Under the pieces are notes generated by a model, which searched no databases, was not told where the DNA came from, and saw nothing but the letters and a program-made list of their open reading frames with translations. Shown in pieces: positions 1-9,872 of a stretch of DNA of 64,000 nucleotides; the stretch's first letter is position 1, and each line of letters begins with the position of its first letter. The stretch is taken from contig NC_088919.1 of the NCBI RefSeq assembly GCF_963576675.1, positions 41,438,501-41,502,500 on the forward strand, in the 5' to 3' direction. A program made the position numbers and the translations under genes. This DNA is from Euphorbia lathyris. Taxonomy: Eukaryota > Streptophyta > Magnoliopsida > Malpighiales > Euphorbiaceae.

Positions 1-1355
1 GTGAAACATGAGAAGTATTAGATATGGTAATGTCTTCAATATCAGCAGGATTGGAGTATGGAAACACAGTTTCATAAAAAATGACATTCCTGGAAACTAT
101 AATTTCAAAATTGTGAAGTAAAAGAACCCTGTAACCCTTCTGACCACTATGAAACCCTAGAAATATACCTTTCATAGCTCTTGTGTCAAACTTGGTCCTA
201 TCTCTTAATAAACTATTAGCAAAACATAAAGAACCAAAGGGTTTTAAGACAGAATAGTCTGGTTCATGATCAAAGAGGGTCTGATATGGGGTTTTAGAAT
301 CCAGAACAGGAGTAGGAAGTCTATTGATAAGATAAATAGCATGGCCTATAAAGAATGTCCAATATTGACTAGGTAAACTACTCTGGAATTTCAGGGACCT
401 GGCCACATTAAGGATATGCTGGTGTTTTCTCTCCACCAGACCATTTTGTTGAGGTGTCTCAACACAAGATGTCTGATGAAGAATACCCTTTTCCTGATAA
501 AAAGTAGTGAGTTTAAACTCAGGACCATTATCAGTCCTAATGACCTTAATGTGCTTATCAAACTGAGTAGAAACCATGATAACAAAACTCTTAACCATAT
601 CAGAAACATTAGATTTATGTTTGAGCATTATACCCCATGTGAATCTGCTAAAATCATCAACAATGGTAAGAAAGTATCTTTCTCCATTCACAGAAGTAGA
701 AGTGGGACCCCAAATGTCCATGTGAACAAGGTCAAAACATGCTTTAGACTTAGTAACTGAAATAGGAAATGATAACTTTTTCTGTTTTGCAAAATGGCAT
801 ATGTCACACACAAAATCTGTAGGTACAGCTATATCAGGAAACTGTTTATTCAAGATTTGCATACAAGTATTAGAAAGATGTCCTAAACGAAAGTGCCACA
901 ATTCTTCTTTATTACAATGAGTTATTGAATTGATTGAAAGATTAAAGGCTGGTTCAACTAGTTGATACAATCCTTGTTGCACTCTAGCTAAACCAATCCT
1001 CTTCTTGTTCTTCATGTCCTGAATAACACATTCATGAGCAGAAAATAACAAATCATAATGCATATTCGACGTTAATTTTGTCACAGAAATAAGATTATAA
1101 GTGAATTCAGGGACATCTAGAACATCAGTAAGGATAAACTCAGGACTAAAATGGATATCCCCAATATGAGTAGCCTTAATTTGGCATTTGTTAGGCAATA
1201 TCACAACCCAATTAGACACAGGTTTATAAGTGCTGAAATAATCTAAACTACATGTCACATGTGTGCTTGCACCAGTGTCAAGCAACCAAATATTATGTAA
1301 AGATAGATAATTGAATTGTGTACCTGTCTGAGATGGCACAGCTGCACAAGTAACA
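1..1355 (-). pseudogene. Ty1/copia polyprotein, protease-to-integrase part, cut by the window edge
   Basis: One minus-strand frame stays open from the solo-LTR insertion point to the window edge with no stop codon. It shows, in order, the aspartic protease motif LLDTGAS (about 1265-1285), the GAG-pre-integrase zinc-binding stretch LWHFRLGH followed by CDIC (about 785-900), and the integrase catalytic core with MDIWGP (about 705-720), RTDNGPEF (about 515-540) and NGLVERK (about 422-445). These supply the D, D and E residues. Reverse transcriptase and RNase H would lie left of position 1. The gag of the same element is at 3262-4218 and its frame is in register with this one once the 1.9-kb insert and one target duplication are discounted. 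The element was therefore coding-competent here when it was interrupted. The family assignment rests on domain order (integrase before RT) and the initiator-Met-type primer site at 4338. Confidence 0.9.
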
Positions 1356-1360
1356 GACTG

Positions 1361-3256
1361 TGTTATCGTCATAATTTATAGCATTTTTAGTATTTAATTA
1401 CTAGCTATTTTGTACCATTTTAATAAATTTTAATGATGGTTTTTGTATTTTTCTTCATTTTATGTATCTAAGCCACTTTATGTGTTTTCTAGGCATTTTC
1501 GCAAGGTTTTCGGTACAAATAACCAAGTCGGGGCTTAAGGCGGCAGCTCGGGAGTAAAAGAGACAAGAAAAGAGGATCTTTAGTGACACCCAGCGTGCAT
1601 TTCGTCGCGGATATGTGCTGCAAGATAAGAGTCTAATTGTTCACACTAGGACAGATTTGACACATTTTCGTATTTTCAACTTTTCTCCCTCATACGGACT
1701 CGGATTGAGGCGATTCAAAATGCGTTGGAAAGCTAAGAGAAAGATGAACAAATGTTTAATAATAATCATCTCTAAATTCGAAGTGCATCAGGCCCAGAAA
1801 ATTATCCAAAGTTGATGAATATGTTGAAGCCTAAGATTCCTTTGACATTTCAACTCCTAAATTATTAAAATCTTCCCTCCATGCTCTCTTAAATGCTAAA
1901 TTCAGATGATAAGGAGTGGGAGGCCATAAGGATGACTTGGTCTTTGGAATTTTGTGTACCATTTTACTATAAAAGGAGGCCTTGGGTGCCATTTGAAGAC
2001 ACACCAAGCTTAGGCTTAATTCTTCCCTCTATAATGTTATTTTGTTGATTCTTATCCTTAAGAATTAGTTGTTTGTGTTGTTCTTATTGTTGTTAGAGTG
2101 TTATTTGTGCAAAAGTTCATCTAATAAAAGTAAGTTTCAAGTTACCGAAGAAGTTCGTTCGGTAATCGTCACTACGGTTTCTTCTAAACGTTAATCTCTT
2201 TTATTAATATGAACACTATTATCTATCTTTCTAAAATGTGTTTTAATCTAATGATGGGCTAAACCCCTCTTAACTAAGGCTAAAAGTGGATCTTAACCTT
2301 AATTATGTGGTAATTACGTTTAACCTATTTAAGTTATCTTTATCCTTTTGGAGAACTAACTTATGATTCTTAATGCTTGTAGGAGATGGGCCAACTCTCT
2401 ACTTGGATATAATTAATCGTTTATATTGACCGTGATTAAATTGATTAATCGAAATTCATAAGTTGGACCTAATGACCATTTAGTGTGGCTTGTTAGTTTT
2501 CCAAGGTTTTTCATGAATCTTATTACAAATCTTTAATTTATTACTTGAGCCGGACCAAGGGAAAGTAATAAATCGAAGGTTTGGAAATAAGAAAACTTAA
2601 TGCTTCTTTGGATTAATTACTTGAGCAGGACCAAGGGAAAGTAATTAATCGAAAGTTTAGAACTAATTACTCGAGCGGTTTTTCTTGAATCTTAGGTAAT
2701 CACTTTAGCCGGACCAAGGTAAAGTAGGTTAAAAAGGTTTAGATTTAATCTTGTTACAAATCTTAGATTTATTACTTGAGCCAGACCAAGGGAAAGTAAT
2801 AAATCGAAGGTTTGGAACTAAGAAAACTTAATGCTTCTCTTGATTAATTACTTGAGCCGGACCAAGGGAAAGTAATTAGTCGAGAGTTTAGAACCGATCT
2901 CGAGAACTATTAGTTAATAAGAAAAATCGCCATCTTAAAAAGGATAAACAACTTAAAAGGGGTTAAGTGTTTTACCAAGCAAAGAGGTTAAGTGAAGCTA
3001 GAAGCCTTAGTTTCTTTTATTATAAGTAATCTCTCACTTAATTTGTGTAATTTTTATTTCACTTCTTGCTTAAGTCTTAGCTTGGTTGTCCAACAAACTC
3101 TACATTTCGGTTGTTTAAATAATAGATAGTAAGCAAAGAGATTAGTACTTATAATCACCATCCTCGTGGGAACGATACTCTACTTTCACTTTATTACTTG
3201 ATACACGACTAAGGTACACTTGCCTTCACATGCACGTATACGTAAAACGCGCATCA
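1361..3256 (+). mobile_element. Solo LTR of a Ty3/gypsy element inserted in the copia element
   Basis: The 1,896-bp segment starts TGTTATCG and ends GCGCATCA, and is flanked by the 5-bp direct repeat GACTG (1356-1360 and 3257-3261). It has no internal coding region and no second LTR. A TATA box lies at 1968-1974 and sets plus orientation. The last 100 bases (GGGAACGATACTCTACTTT, then a TTACTTGATACACGAC block) resemble the U5 ends I associate with Tat/Athila-type plant gypsy LTRs, which is a recognition judgement only. The simplest reading is LTR-LTR recombination of a full-length insertion. Confidence 0.85.
2505..2895 (+). repeat. Tandem direct repeats inside the solo LTR
   Basis: The phrase ATTACTTGAGCCGGACCAAG followed by GGAAAGTAAT occurs at about 2540, 2620, 2770 and 2850, with a weaker copy near 2705. 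The block at 2525-2670 is repeated at 2750-2895 about 235 bp apart with only a few differences, so a smaller unit is nested in a larger duplication. Confidence 0.8.
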
Positions 3257-3261
3257 GACTG

Positions 3262-4218
3262 CATAGTGCAAGAATTTACAGAGTTATTGTTGAGAAACTT
3301 GGTATTGTTAAACATTTGAGCAAGTTGTTGCAACTGTTCTGATGTGAAGGCAGAATTACTAGAGGACCCTTGAGGCGCACTTTGAGTTGAATGATTAACA
3401 CCAACCTCAGTCATATCAACGTCTTCACCAGAATCAACAAAATTTACATTAGCCCTTCGAAAATTACTAGAATTATGACCTTTCTTCTTAAAACCAGGCG
3501 GATAACCGTGCTTCTTGTAGCATGTGTCCACAGTATGTCCACCAATGTACCCACAATGGGTACACACAGTATTCTTGTTGGAGCCCCCTATAAATTTCTT
3601 GGTAATTGCATTAGATTGAGAATTATGAGATAATGCAACCAAATCTTGTTGAACTAAAGGTGGTCCTGTAACCAAGAACTGGCGTTTATGTTGTAATACC
3701 ATGGAAAATACCTTGTTAGAAGCAGGAATGGGATCCATGATCATTACTTGGCTTTTTACAGTAGAAAAAGCCTCATTAAGTCCTTTCAAGAAACAAATCA
3801 CAAGGTCTGCTTCGATTTTCCTGGCTCCTTGATGCGCATTGTAAATCTCACCCTGAAGATCTGCTAAACGAAAAGCATCACCCTGTGAAAACCTTTCTCG
3901 AAGATTATCCCAAACTAACTTGGCTGATTCTTGACCTATGATCCCGTGCGCAATATTGGGCGAAACCGAGTGAACGAACCAAGATAAGATGAGGTTATTG
4001 CATCTTTTCCATAAAGAATACAAAGACTCTGTAGAATTAGGCTTATCTATGGTTCCATCAATGAAATCCAACTTGTTCTTGGATAAAAGAGCCATTTTCA
4101 TGCTCCTCAACCATGTGTGATAATTCGATGCAGTGAGCACTGGAGACACCAGAACAAGTGAAGGATTCTCCTTTGGATGTATATAATACGGACTAGTCTC
4201 TGTAATTCGTTGCGCCAT
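3262..4218 (-). pseudogene. Ty1/copia gag, 3' end cut by the solo LTR
   Basis: The minus-strand frame is open up to an upstream ATG at 4302, but the ATG at 4218 (protein beginning MAQRITETS) fits the usual copia gag start just before the conserved segment VLTASNYHTWLRSM. The middle carries the copia gag core (LWKRCNNLILSWF, VWDNLRERF, ADLQGEI). A zinc knuckle CTHCGYIGGHTVDTC followed by YKKHGYP is near residues 245-270. The last few codons of the present frame (3226-3261) come from the inserted LTR. Without the insert the frame would continue straight into the protease part at 1355. No internal stop is present. Confidence 0.88.
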
Positions 4219-4337
4219 TGATGAATTTTCACAAGAAAATTGGGATCGAGAGAAATAGAAAGAAGAATCGACTGAAATTTCAATAATGAAATCGAATCTC
4301 ACAAGAGATAAAAAAATCTAGATGCGGAAAATTAAAT

Positions 4338-4349
4338 GCTCTGATACCA
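4338..4349 (-). other. Primer binding site of the copia element
   Basis: The minus strand reads TGGTATCAGAGC, the standard plant Ty1/copia primer site complementary to the 3' end of initiator tRNA-Met. It lies 120 bp upstream of the chosen gag ATG and just inside the LTR. Confidence 0.9.
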
Positions 4350-4585
4350 TCACAAGATATGAAGAATCATAGATGAAGAGAACATGAAAAGAGAATTCAT
4401 TAATGGAGAATGAGAAAGAATTGTACGATTACAGAATCGAAGGAAGAAGAAGACGACTTACTTAATCCAACGAATCAGTTGCGTTTATATAGTCATAATT
4501 GCAACTGATTTTGTAACTAACTGAATTGAAGTAGTTTACATAAAAGCCCGTACCTATTCTATGATTTACAATATTATACTTTACA
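4350..4585 (-). mobile_element. 5' LTR of the copia element (outer boundary approximate)
   Basis: This segment lies immediately outside the primer site. It holds a minus-strand TATA box (TATATAAA, 4484-4491) with a downstream leader, as expected of an LTR promoter. The outer edge is placed at the minus-strand TGTAAAGTATAAT near 4585 because a TG start is expected. The matching 3' LTR is outside the window, so the edge cannot be verified. Confidence 0.5.
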
Positions 4586-5594
4586 GCTACAAACTTTAGA
4601 GGTAAAATTGCTCGTGGCTACAAACTTTAGGGGTAAATAATAATAAAATATTAATAAAAGTGTTAGGTAGAATGGAATAAAGTAGAGAATATTCTTTTTG
4701 ATGTAATAAATGGTGTAGTGGATTGGAGAAAAAATAGGATTTGATGTATAGAAAATAGAGATAAAAATAGCGTAATGGGTTGGAGATGGCTTTAGTGGGG
4801 AGAATAGAAATTCTCCACAAAAATATAAGATGTAGTGGGGAGTTTAAAAATTCCCCATTAAAAAAATACTTATCTTAATTAATATTTTTTTTAAGAATGA
4901 CTGTTTACTATATTATTATTATAAATTTAAAATAATTAGTAAATATTATTATTATATTAAAATATTATATATAGATAGAAATTTAAAAAATAAATATTTT
5001 ACTATAATTTATTTTAAGAGTTATACCCAAATTTACAATAATTAATTTTATTATATATATCATTTGAAATTACAGAATTATTTATAATTTTAATTTTATT
5101 AATAATTTCAAATTTTGCGAACTATTTAATTTAATTTAATTTAGTTATTAGTTAACAGTAAAAATATTCTTTTAATGATTCAAAAAAAAATATTCTTTTA
5201 ATAACATTTGAAGTTGATCCAACTTATCAACATTATGGGTAAAATTGCACAATTTTAGACGTTATGACTAAAATTTCTCATAAGTGTATACCTTATCCCC
5301 CAAAAAAAGTATAAATTATTTTATAATTAAAAACAACGTTAATAAAAAATAGTTGAATCATATTTAACATTTACACCTGCGCTTCTTTTATCAAAATTTT
5401 AGCTTGTTTTAAAAATAAAATGTATTTCATCAAAAAAAACAAAAATGTAAATGCATTAAAATGTAATTTTTTAGTGTAATATAAAAATAAAATTTCATAA
5501 AAAAAAATAAAAAATAACTTAATATTTCAATGTTAAATACATTTCTCCTTTTCTCTCCCGTGTTCTTTTTACCGCTTGTTTTTCTATTTTTCCA
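4586..5594. other. AT-rich spacer, no gene seen
   Basis: This spacer separates the copia LTR from the MULE. It is very AT-rich, with no ORF showing codon structure or a recognisable domain. A short direct repeat (GCTACAAACTTTAG) sits at the left edge at about 4586 and 4618. Confidence 0.6.
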
Positions 5595-5680
5595 TTTTCA
5601 TTGGGTGTTGTTAAACCCAGCCCCAAATTCCCACACAGGGCTAACGAAAATGCCCTTTCATGGGTTTTGGGTGGGGGAAA

Positions 5681-5889
5681 AGCTATTTTTTTGCTCTCCC
5701 GACACACGGGCGTGTGGCTATCACGCCTCACCACGTGGTCGGACGTGATAGACACACGCCTCACCGCCTGGTCGGGCGTGATAGCCAACTGCCCGACCTT
5801 ACAGTAGGGCGTGGGGCTATCACGTCCGACCACGTGGTCGGACGTGATAACCACACGCCCGCGTGTCGGGAGAGCAAAAAAAATAGCTT
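5681..5889. repeat. Long imperfect hairpin of CACGTG-centred repeats (left array)
   Basis: The arms start AGCTATTTTTTTGCTCTCCC and close with the complement ending AGAGCAAAAAAAATAGCT. Between them lie units of about 45 bp of the form TATCACG(C/T)C, a short palindrome such as CACCACGTGG, then (G/A)CGTGATA. Each unit is itself palindromic, so the whole block folds back on itself. It is followed by an 18-base C run at 5890-5907. ORFs in both strands here are by-products of the repeat. Confidence 0.85.
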
Positions 5890-6037
5890 CCCCCCCCCCC
5901 CCCCCCCGCAAATAGGCCGTTAAACCCGTAACTACATAATTGTACTTAAAACCTAAAAAAACGATACAATTTAGTCCTAAAATCAGTAAAAATAATATAA
6001 GTTAATTAATAAATATTATTAATCACAACATATAAAA

Positions 6038-6633
6038 CTAATATAATCTAGTCCAATCCTCTCTCCTTTCAGCGTATAGATTCTCCAAGTGATGAACACT
6101 CGGATGACGATATAAACGCCATTGGGTGGCAATGGGAGGCACTGGAAACGTAGGATGTAAATGAAGACGTATGTAGTGATGATAACTCCCCAAATGACAA
6201 ATCACAATCTCTTGCTCTGGTGGTCCTCCATCGTCCGAACGCATCGGCTGTATAATGCAACATCCTAACTGTTGTGTAGTAAAGAGGAATATTACTGCGT
6301 TCAATACAGATGCAGCAGCATATAAGTCATCCGGACTCACCATCCAGTGGGACTCACCACAACTCGCTCCTGCCCATTTAATACGTGTTAGGGCAGCATC
6401 AAATTCGTTCCCGTATACTGGCGCATACAAATCACGGTTTACTCGCATCTCAATCTCTATGAGCACTCTCATCAATTTCCACTCATCTTGGTTATAGGTG
6501 ATGACATTGGCTAAAACACGAAATCCACAGTTACCATCTGCTACAACACCATGGAATTCAGTAATAAATGGTACGATGAGACCTTGAACCCGATGTAAAT
6601 GCTGGTAACCGGCGATATCTGCATAAAATCCGA
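6038..6633 (-). pseudogene. OTU-like cysteine protease domain, last exon of the MULE gene
   Basis: The exon follows a TTTTCAG acceptor at 6634-6640 and ends with a stop at 6038. Early in the exon it encodes DGNCGFRVLA, the OTU catalytic Asp and Cys motif. Later it has VICHLGSYHHYIRLHL, which supplies the catalytic His region. A C-terminal OTU-like domain in this position is known from some plant MULE proteins; its role in transposition is not established. The 83-bp intron (6634-6716) joins in phase to the preceding exon. The exon has no internal stop. Residues such as WMVSPDDLYAAASVL fit the same domain family. What it cleaves, if anything, cannot be read from sequence. Confidence 0.75.
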
Positions 6634-6716
6634 CTGAAAATATTAATATATGAAATTAATCAACAAAAATATATTTACTTTAACTTCAACATATATATTA
6701 ATAAAATAAAATATAC

Positions 6717-7780
6717 CAGGCATCTGGCTGTTATGCACAGATGAGGATGAGGAACGGCCTCGACTACGACTACTCCTCGAACCTGATGACCGTGCTCGAC
6801 CTCATTGACTGTACTCCCATGCACTCAGATTTCGTTTCGTTGATGAATTTCCCTTTGGTCTACCCCTAACAGTGTCTCTGACCTCAGGTTCTTTAAAGCC
6901 ACTCTGTTCCGGGTTTATCTGATCATGAATGTACATCGATATGCTACGAACCATTGAAGGATCTAATTTTTCAACCTTTTCCACAAGAGATTGAAAAAAT
7001 CGATGATCCTCAGCCCTGACGATATACAGTCAGCTGATGACAGTGCTGTCCTCTATCTCCAGTAATCTCGTTCACCACCCAACCGCCCAATTCAGCCATT
7101 TCCACAACCTTTATCTGGAATTTGCAACCACAGTACTTTGTTTTTGTATTCTTCCGTAGTACAACATCCATATCCATATCCTTTTTCCTTTTATAATTCT
7201 TAACACCACGAGCAAATTTAACCAATATCCACTTTGACTTGCCCCCCGTCTTGTGCAACGCTGTGGTTAACTCGAACCCGATCCCAATTGCCGTCTGTTT
7301 TGCCCAGTTAATAGCTTCATGATATGTTTGAAATGTTTGTTTGGGAAAAAACTGCGAATTGTAATCTATGCCGTTTCCGTGAAATTCTTCCCACGAAACA
7401 TCCTGTAAATGATAAATAACGAACATTACATTAAAAAACATGACATTTCTACAGTGTTTCGGTGTCTAACCCCGAAAAACAGCCACAAACACACTCGGAC
7501 GTGTGAGCATCACGCCCCACCTTGTGGTGGGGCCTATGAACATCACGCCTCACCACGTGGTGGAGCGTATGGCTATCACGCATCATCACATGGTGTGGCG
7601 TGATACTCATACGCCCCACCACGTGGTGAGGCGTGATGTTTATACGCCCGCGTGTCGAACCAGCAAAATTTTTTGAAAATCAAAGTACAGAAATCAAAGG
7701 AAGTTCAATCTGAAAAATACCTCGACTTCAGACACAGCATCACTCTCGTGTCTTCCCGGTGATAACGGATTGTCTTCCAT
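6717..7780 (-). pseudogene. MULE transposase N-terminal FAR1-like domain joined to its C-terminal linker, core deleted
   Basis: The predicted first exon is 7721-7780 (start MEDNPLSPGRHE), with a GT donor, and the second starts at 7402 after TTTACAG in the same phase. Exon 2 encodes a FAR1/WRKY-GCM1-like DNA-binding module: residues run from a YHEAINWAKQTA helix to KYCGCKFQIK and GQHCHQL, giving the C, C, H and H zinc ligands. At about 7010 the frame stops and a different frame resumes with the segment that normally follows the SWIM zinc finger (RGRPKGNSSTKR, about 6840-6880). The DDE catalytic core and SWIM finger are absent, indicating an internal deletion. A further TGA at 6802 interrupts the Arg/Ser-rich tail. 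The right hairpin array sits within the intron between exons 1 and 2. Confidence 0.72.
7476..7665. repeat. CACGTG-centred palindromic array (right array) in the MULE intron
   Basis: Units such as CATCACGCCTCACCACGTGG followed by TGGAGCGTATG, and CGCCCCACCACGTGGTGAGG followed by CGTGATG, recur about every 45 bp. The array begins CTCGGACGTGTGAGC and ends near GCCCGCGTGTCGAAC, so its ends are roughly complementary. It is related to but diverged from the left array and lies between the donor at 7720 and the acceptor at 7403. Confidence 0.8.
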
Positions 7781-7941
7781 CAAACGTGTCGTCTTTGATT
7801 CGGATCAAAATGTATTTGGGAGACTTTGAGAGAGTTTGGGAGGGATTGGGAATTTTCAGTTTTTGGGAAAAGGGCGGTTACATCTTTTTCCGGGGCTGGA
7901 AGTGTGAATTTAGGGGTGGGTTTAGTAACCCACTTTTCATT

Positions 7942-9214
7942 TCCCGCTTGAGTTTATACCTTCCCCCTTTCTACTTGCCCTCTCCTCTGCGTTTCAATTT
8001 GTCCAACAAAACCCTAAAATCCCCATTCACATTCTCTTCTCAGATGACCCATCTGCCTCGGCTACACCATCGTCACCGCCACTTCCGTTCATCAGCTCCC
8101 TCCTCCTTGTTGGCTAGCCCCCTCTCCTTTTGCTGTTTTTGAAGCTTCACGGAACGCAATCACAACGGTAGTCACTCATCGGCCTTTATTGAAGCCATTA
8201 GCCATTTGAAGCACGACCCATCCTCTCTCCGTTAAGATAACCGAGTCAATTCCACTTATGTAAGTGTGAATCCTAATTTTATGGAATTGAAATGAGATTT
8301 TGACATGAAATATGGAATTCTGGATGATTGAGTAAACATATGCCTAAGAAACATTTGATGTAACTTTGATTTGTGTCTTCCTCTACTCTACAGTCAGTCT
8401 CTAACCCGGAAGGAAATCACATTTTTCAGTTCTGTCAATACACTAACCATGTCCCTTGAAGTTCGAAACTTTGAATGCTTGGTAGATTGATAGCCTTAAA
8501 TGACTGAATGCAACTATTCAAGACAGTGAAAAGGCACTAGATTGCTAATTTAAAAATCCACCTACCATTGATTAGATAACTTGTAGTATATAATGTCATT
8601 GAAACAATGTTGTTTTAAATCTTGAAAAGCCTCTCATAATTGACTATAGAAGCAATTACATAGTAGTAAGTTTACTCATTTTCTGTAATTGAAGGATGAT
8701 GCCATGGTTTGGAGCAGCTATCTTTTAATTTGTTTGTCGTTGTTCATGAATCTGTTGTAAACTTGTAGCTTAGTTGGCATTTTTTTTATTTAAAGTTTCA
8801 AAATGGTTATTTGGTATTTTGTATTTTATGTTTAAAGTTTCAATGTGGTAAAAAGATACCACATAGATAAACTTGAGCGATTTATTAGTTGGCTGCCAAC
8901 ATTTTTTATACTGCACTACACGTCAATTTTAATCAATGGCAACATATGGTGCTAAAAGTTTTGCAATGAGGCAGAGCATCTTGAGAATTTTCTTGTTTTT
9001 GCACGTCCTGAAGGGTACTGTTCAAACTGCTTCTTATATTTGAATATTCTATCTTGTTTTTCTTATATAAGTTGTGATGATGAGCAATGCACCAGTCATC
9101 TGTTTTTGTATTTTCTCTTTTCCTGCCCTGTTTTCTCCAATTTTGTTTTCGTTGACAATGCAATGTAGTTGAAAATGAGAACTAATATTTTATGTTAACT
9201 TATTTAGGCAGTCC
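7942..9214. other. Intergenic or ancient non-coding sequence, no gene supported
   Basis: This stretch runs from the MULE right end to the UPL-like fragment. A C/T-rich stretch with ATGACCCATCTGCCTCGG near 8044 could be the 5' leader of a gene. The frame ends after about 35 codons and shows no recognised domain. The rest is AT-rich and non-coding in appearance. Confidence 0.5.
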
Positions 9215-9560
9215 GATAAAGTTTATATGCTAATTGGAGAAGTGCTGAAGAAGTTGGCTTCAGTGGCAACATCACATTGGAAGTTCTTTACATCTGAACT
9301 TTCAGTATTAGCTCATAGTTTAAGCAATTTAACTGTCAGTGAACTTGTCACCTTGAGGAATACACACATGTTGGGTCTCAGTTCTGGATCCATTGCTGGT
9401 GCTGCTCGACTTCAGGTTCTACAGGCACTCAACTCACGTAACTCTTCTAGTGTTGATGAGAATCTGGCAGCTAGAAGGTGATGAATAACAAGAGGAGCAA
9501 ATCATTATGTGGAACTTAAATGTTGCACTTGAGCCAACTGAGATTAACGACAACGAAACA
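9215..9560 (+). pseudogene. Fragment of a UPL1/UPL2-type HECT E3 ubiquitin ligase gene
   Basis: After a plausible acceptor (TTATTTAG, about 9200-9208) the plus strand encodes a segment including EVLKKLASVATSHWKFFTSE, ELVTLRNTHMLGLS and VLQALNS. I recognise these as the region N-terminal to the HECT domain of the large plant ligases UPL1 and UPL2, between repeats and catalytic domain. The frame runs from 9227 to a stop at 9481. A homologous continuation (EEQIIMWNLNVALEP) follows in another frame behind a TAA, so the piece carries both a frameshift and a stop. No HECT catalytic domain follows. A full UPL gene is over 10 kb, so this is a small stranded fragment that could have been moved by a transposon or left by gene decay. 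Confidence 0.7.
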
Positions 9561-9803
9561 AGAAGAGAGAAATTGGGCAAACAAAGAATTTCAGAGTTAG
9601 AACAACTGTTGGCTATGGATTGGGCAAACACAGAATTTCAGAGTTAGAACAAGGAACATCGAAATGATGGAGTTAAATGTGGATCCGGTAAGATCTTTGC
9701 AGCATTTGGATTCTCTTTCCATAAAATGATGCTCTCAAAACCCTTCTCTCTTGTATTTATTTCTTTTCTAATATTGAATTTATCAAGTTCAGGTGAAACA
9801 TGA

Positions 9804-9872
9804 TTTGCTGAATGTGAAGAAAAAGAAATAGAAATTATTAAGAGTAGAAAGTTCAAATATGCCGACGCTACC
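9804..9872 (+). pseudogene. B3/REM gene, 5' half of the interrupted exon
   Basis: A 23-codon open stretch directly abuts the retrotransposon LTR and continues in the same frame at 37410 on the other side. The 5-bp CTACC target duplication (9868-9872 and 37405-37409) confirms the junction. The residues (acidic, ending KYADAT) form the linker before a B3 domain. Upstream in this frame is a TGA at 9801, and other frames also stop, so the start and preceding exons cannot be placed. The gene may already have been decayed on this side. Confidence 0.6.

Larger units (their letters stand above)
5603..7933 (-). mobile_element. MULE-type DNA transposon with coding remnant and hairpin arrays
   Basis: The ends form terminal inverted repeats of about 60 bp. 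The left end GGGTGTTGTTAAACCCAGCC matches the complement of the right end (GTGGGTTACTAAACCCACCC). The element is flanked by the perfect 8-bp direct repeat TTTTCATT (5595-5602 and 7934-7941). Inside are two palindromic arrays (5681-5889 and about 7476-7665) and a minus-strand gene with FAR1-like and OTU-like parts (6038-7780). Long TIRs, an 8-9-bp target duplication and an OTU-associated gene are typical of plant Mutator-like elements. An element at 51843-52895 shares its TIRs and arrays. The catalytic transposase core is missing, so this copy is non-autonomous. Confidence 0.85.

Noticed and set aside
391..760. ORFs on both strands over the copia integrase
   Set aside because: They are out-of-frame shadows of the integrase frame, which holds the D, D, E motifs.
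5530..5923. Overlapping ORFs of 68-130 codons on both strands
   Set aside because: They lie in the MULE hairpin array; codon content mirrors the palindrome and no domain is recognisable.
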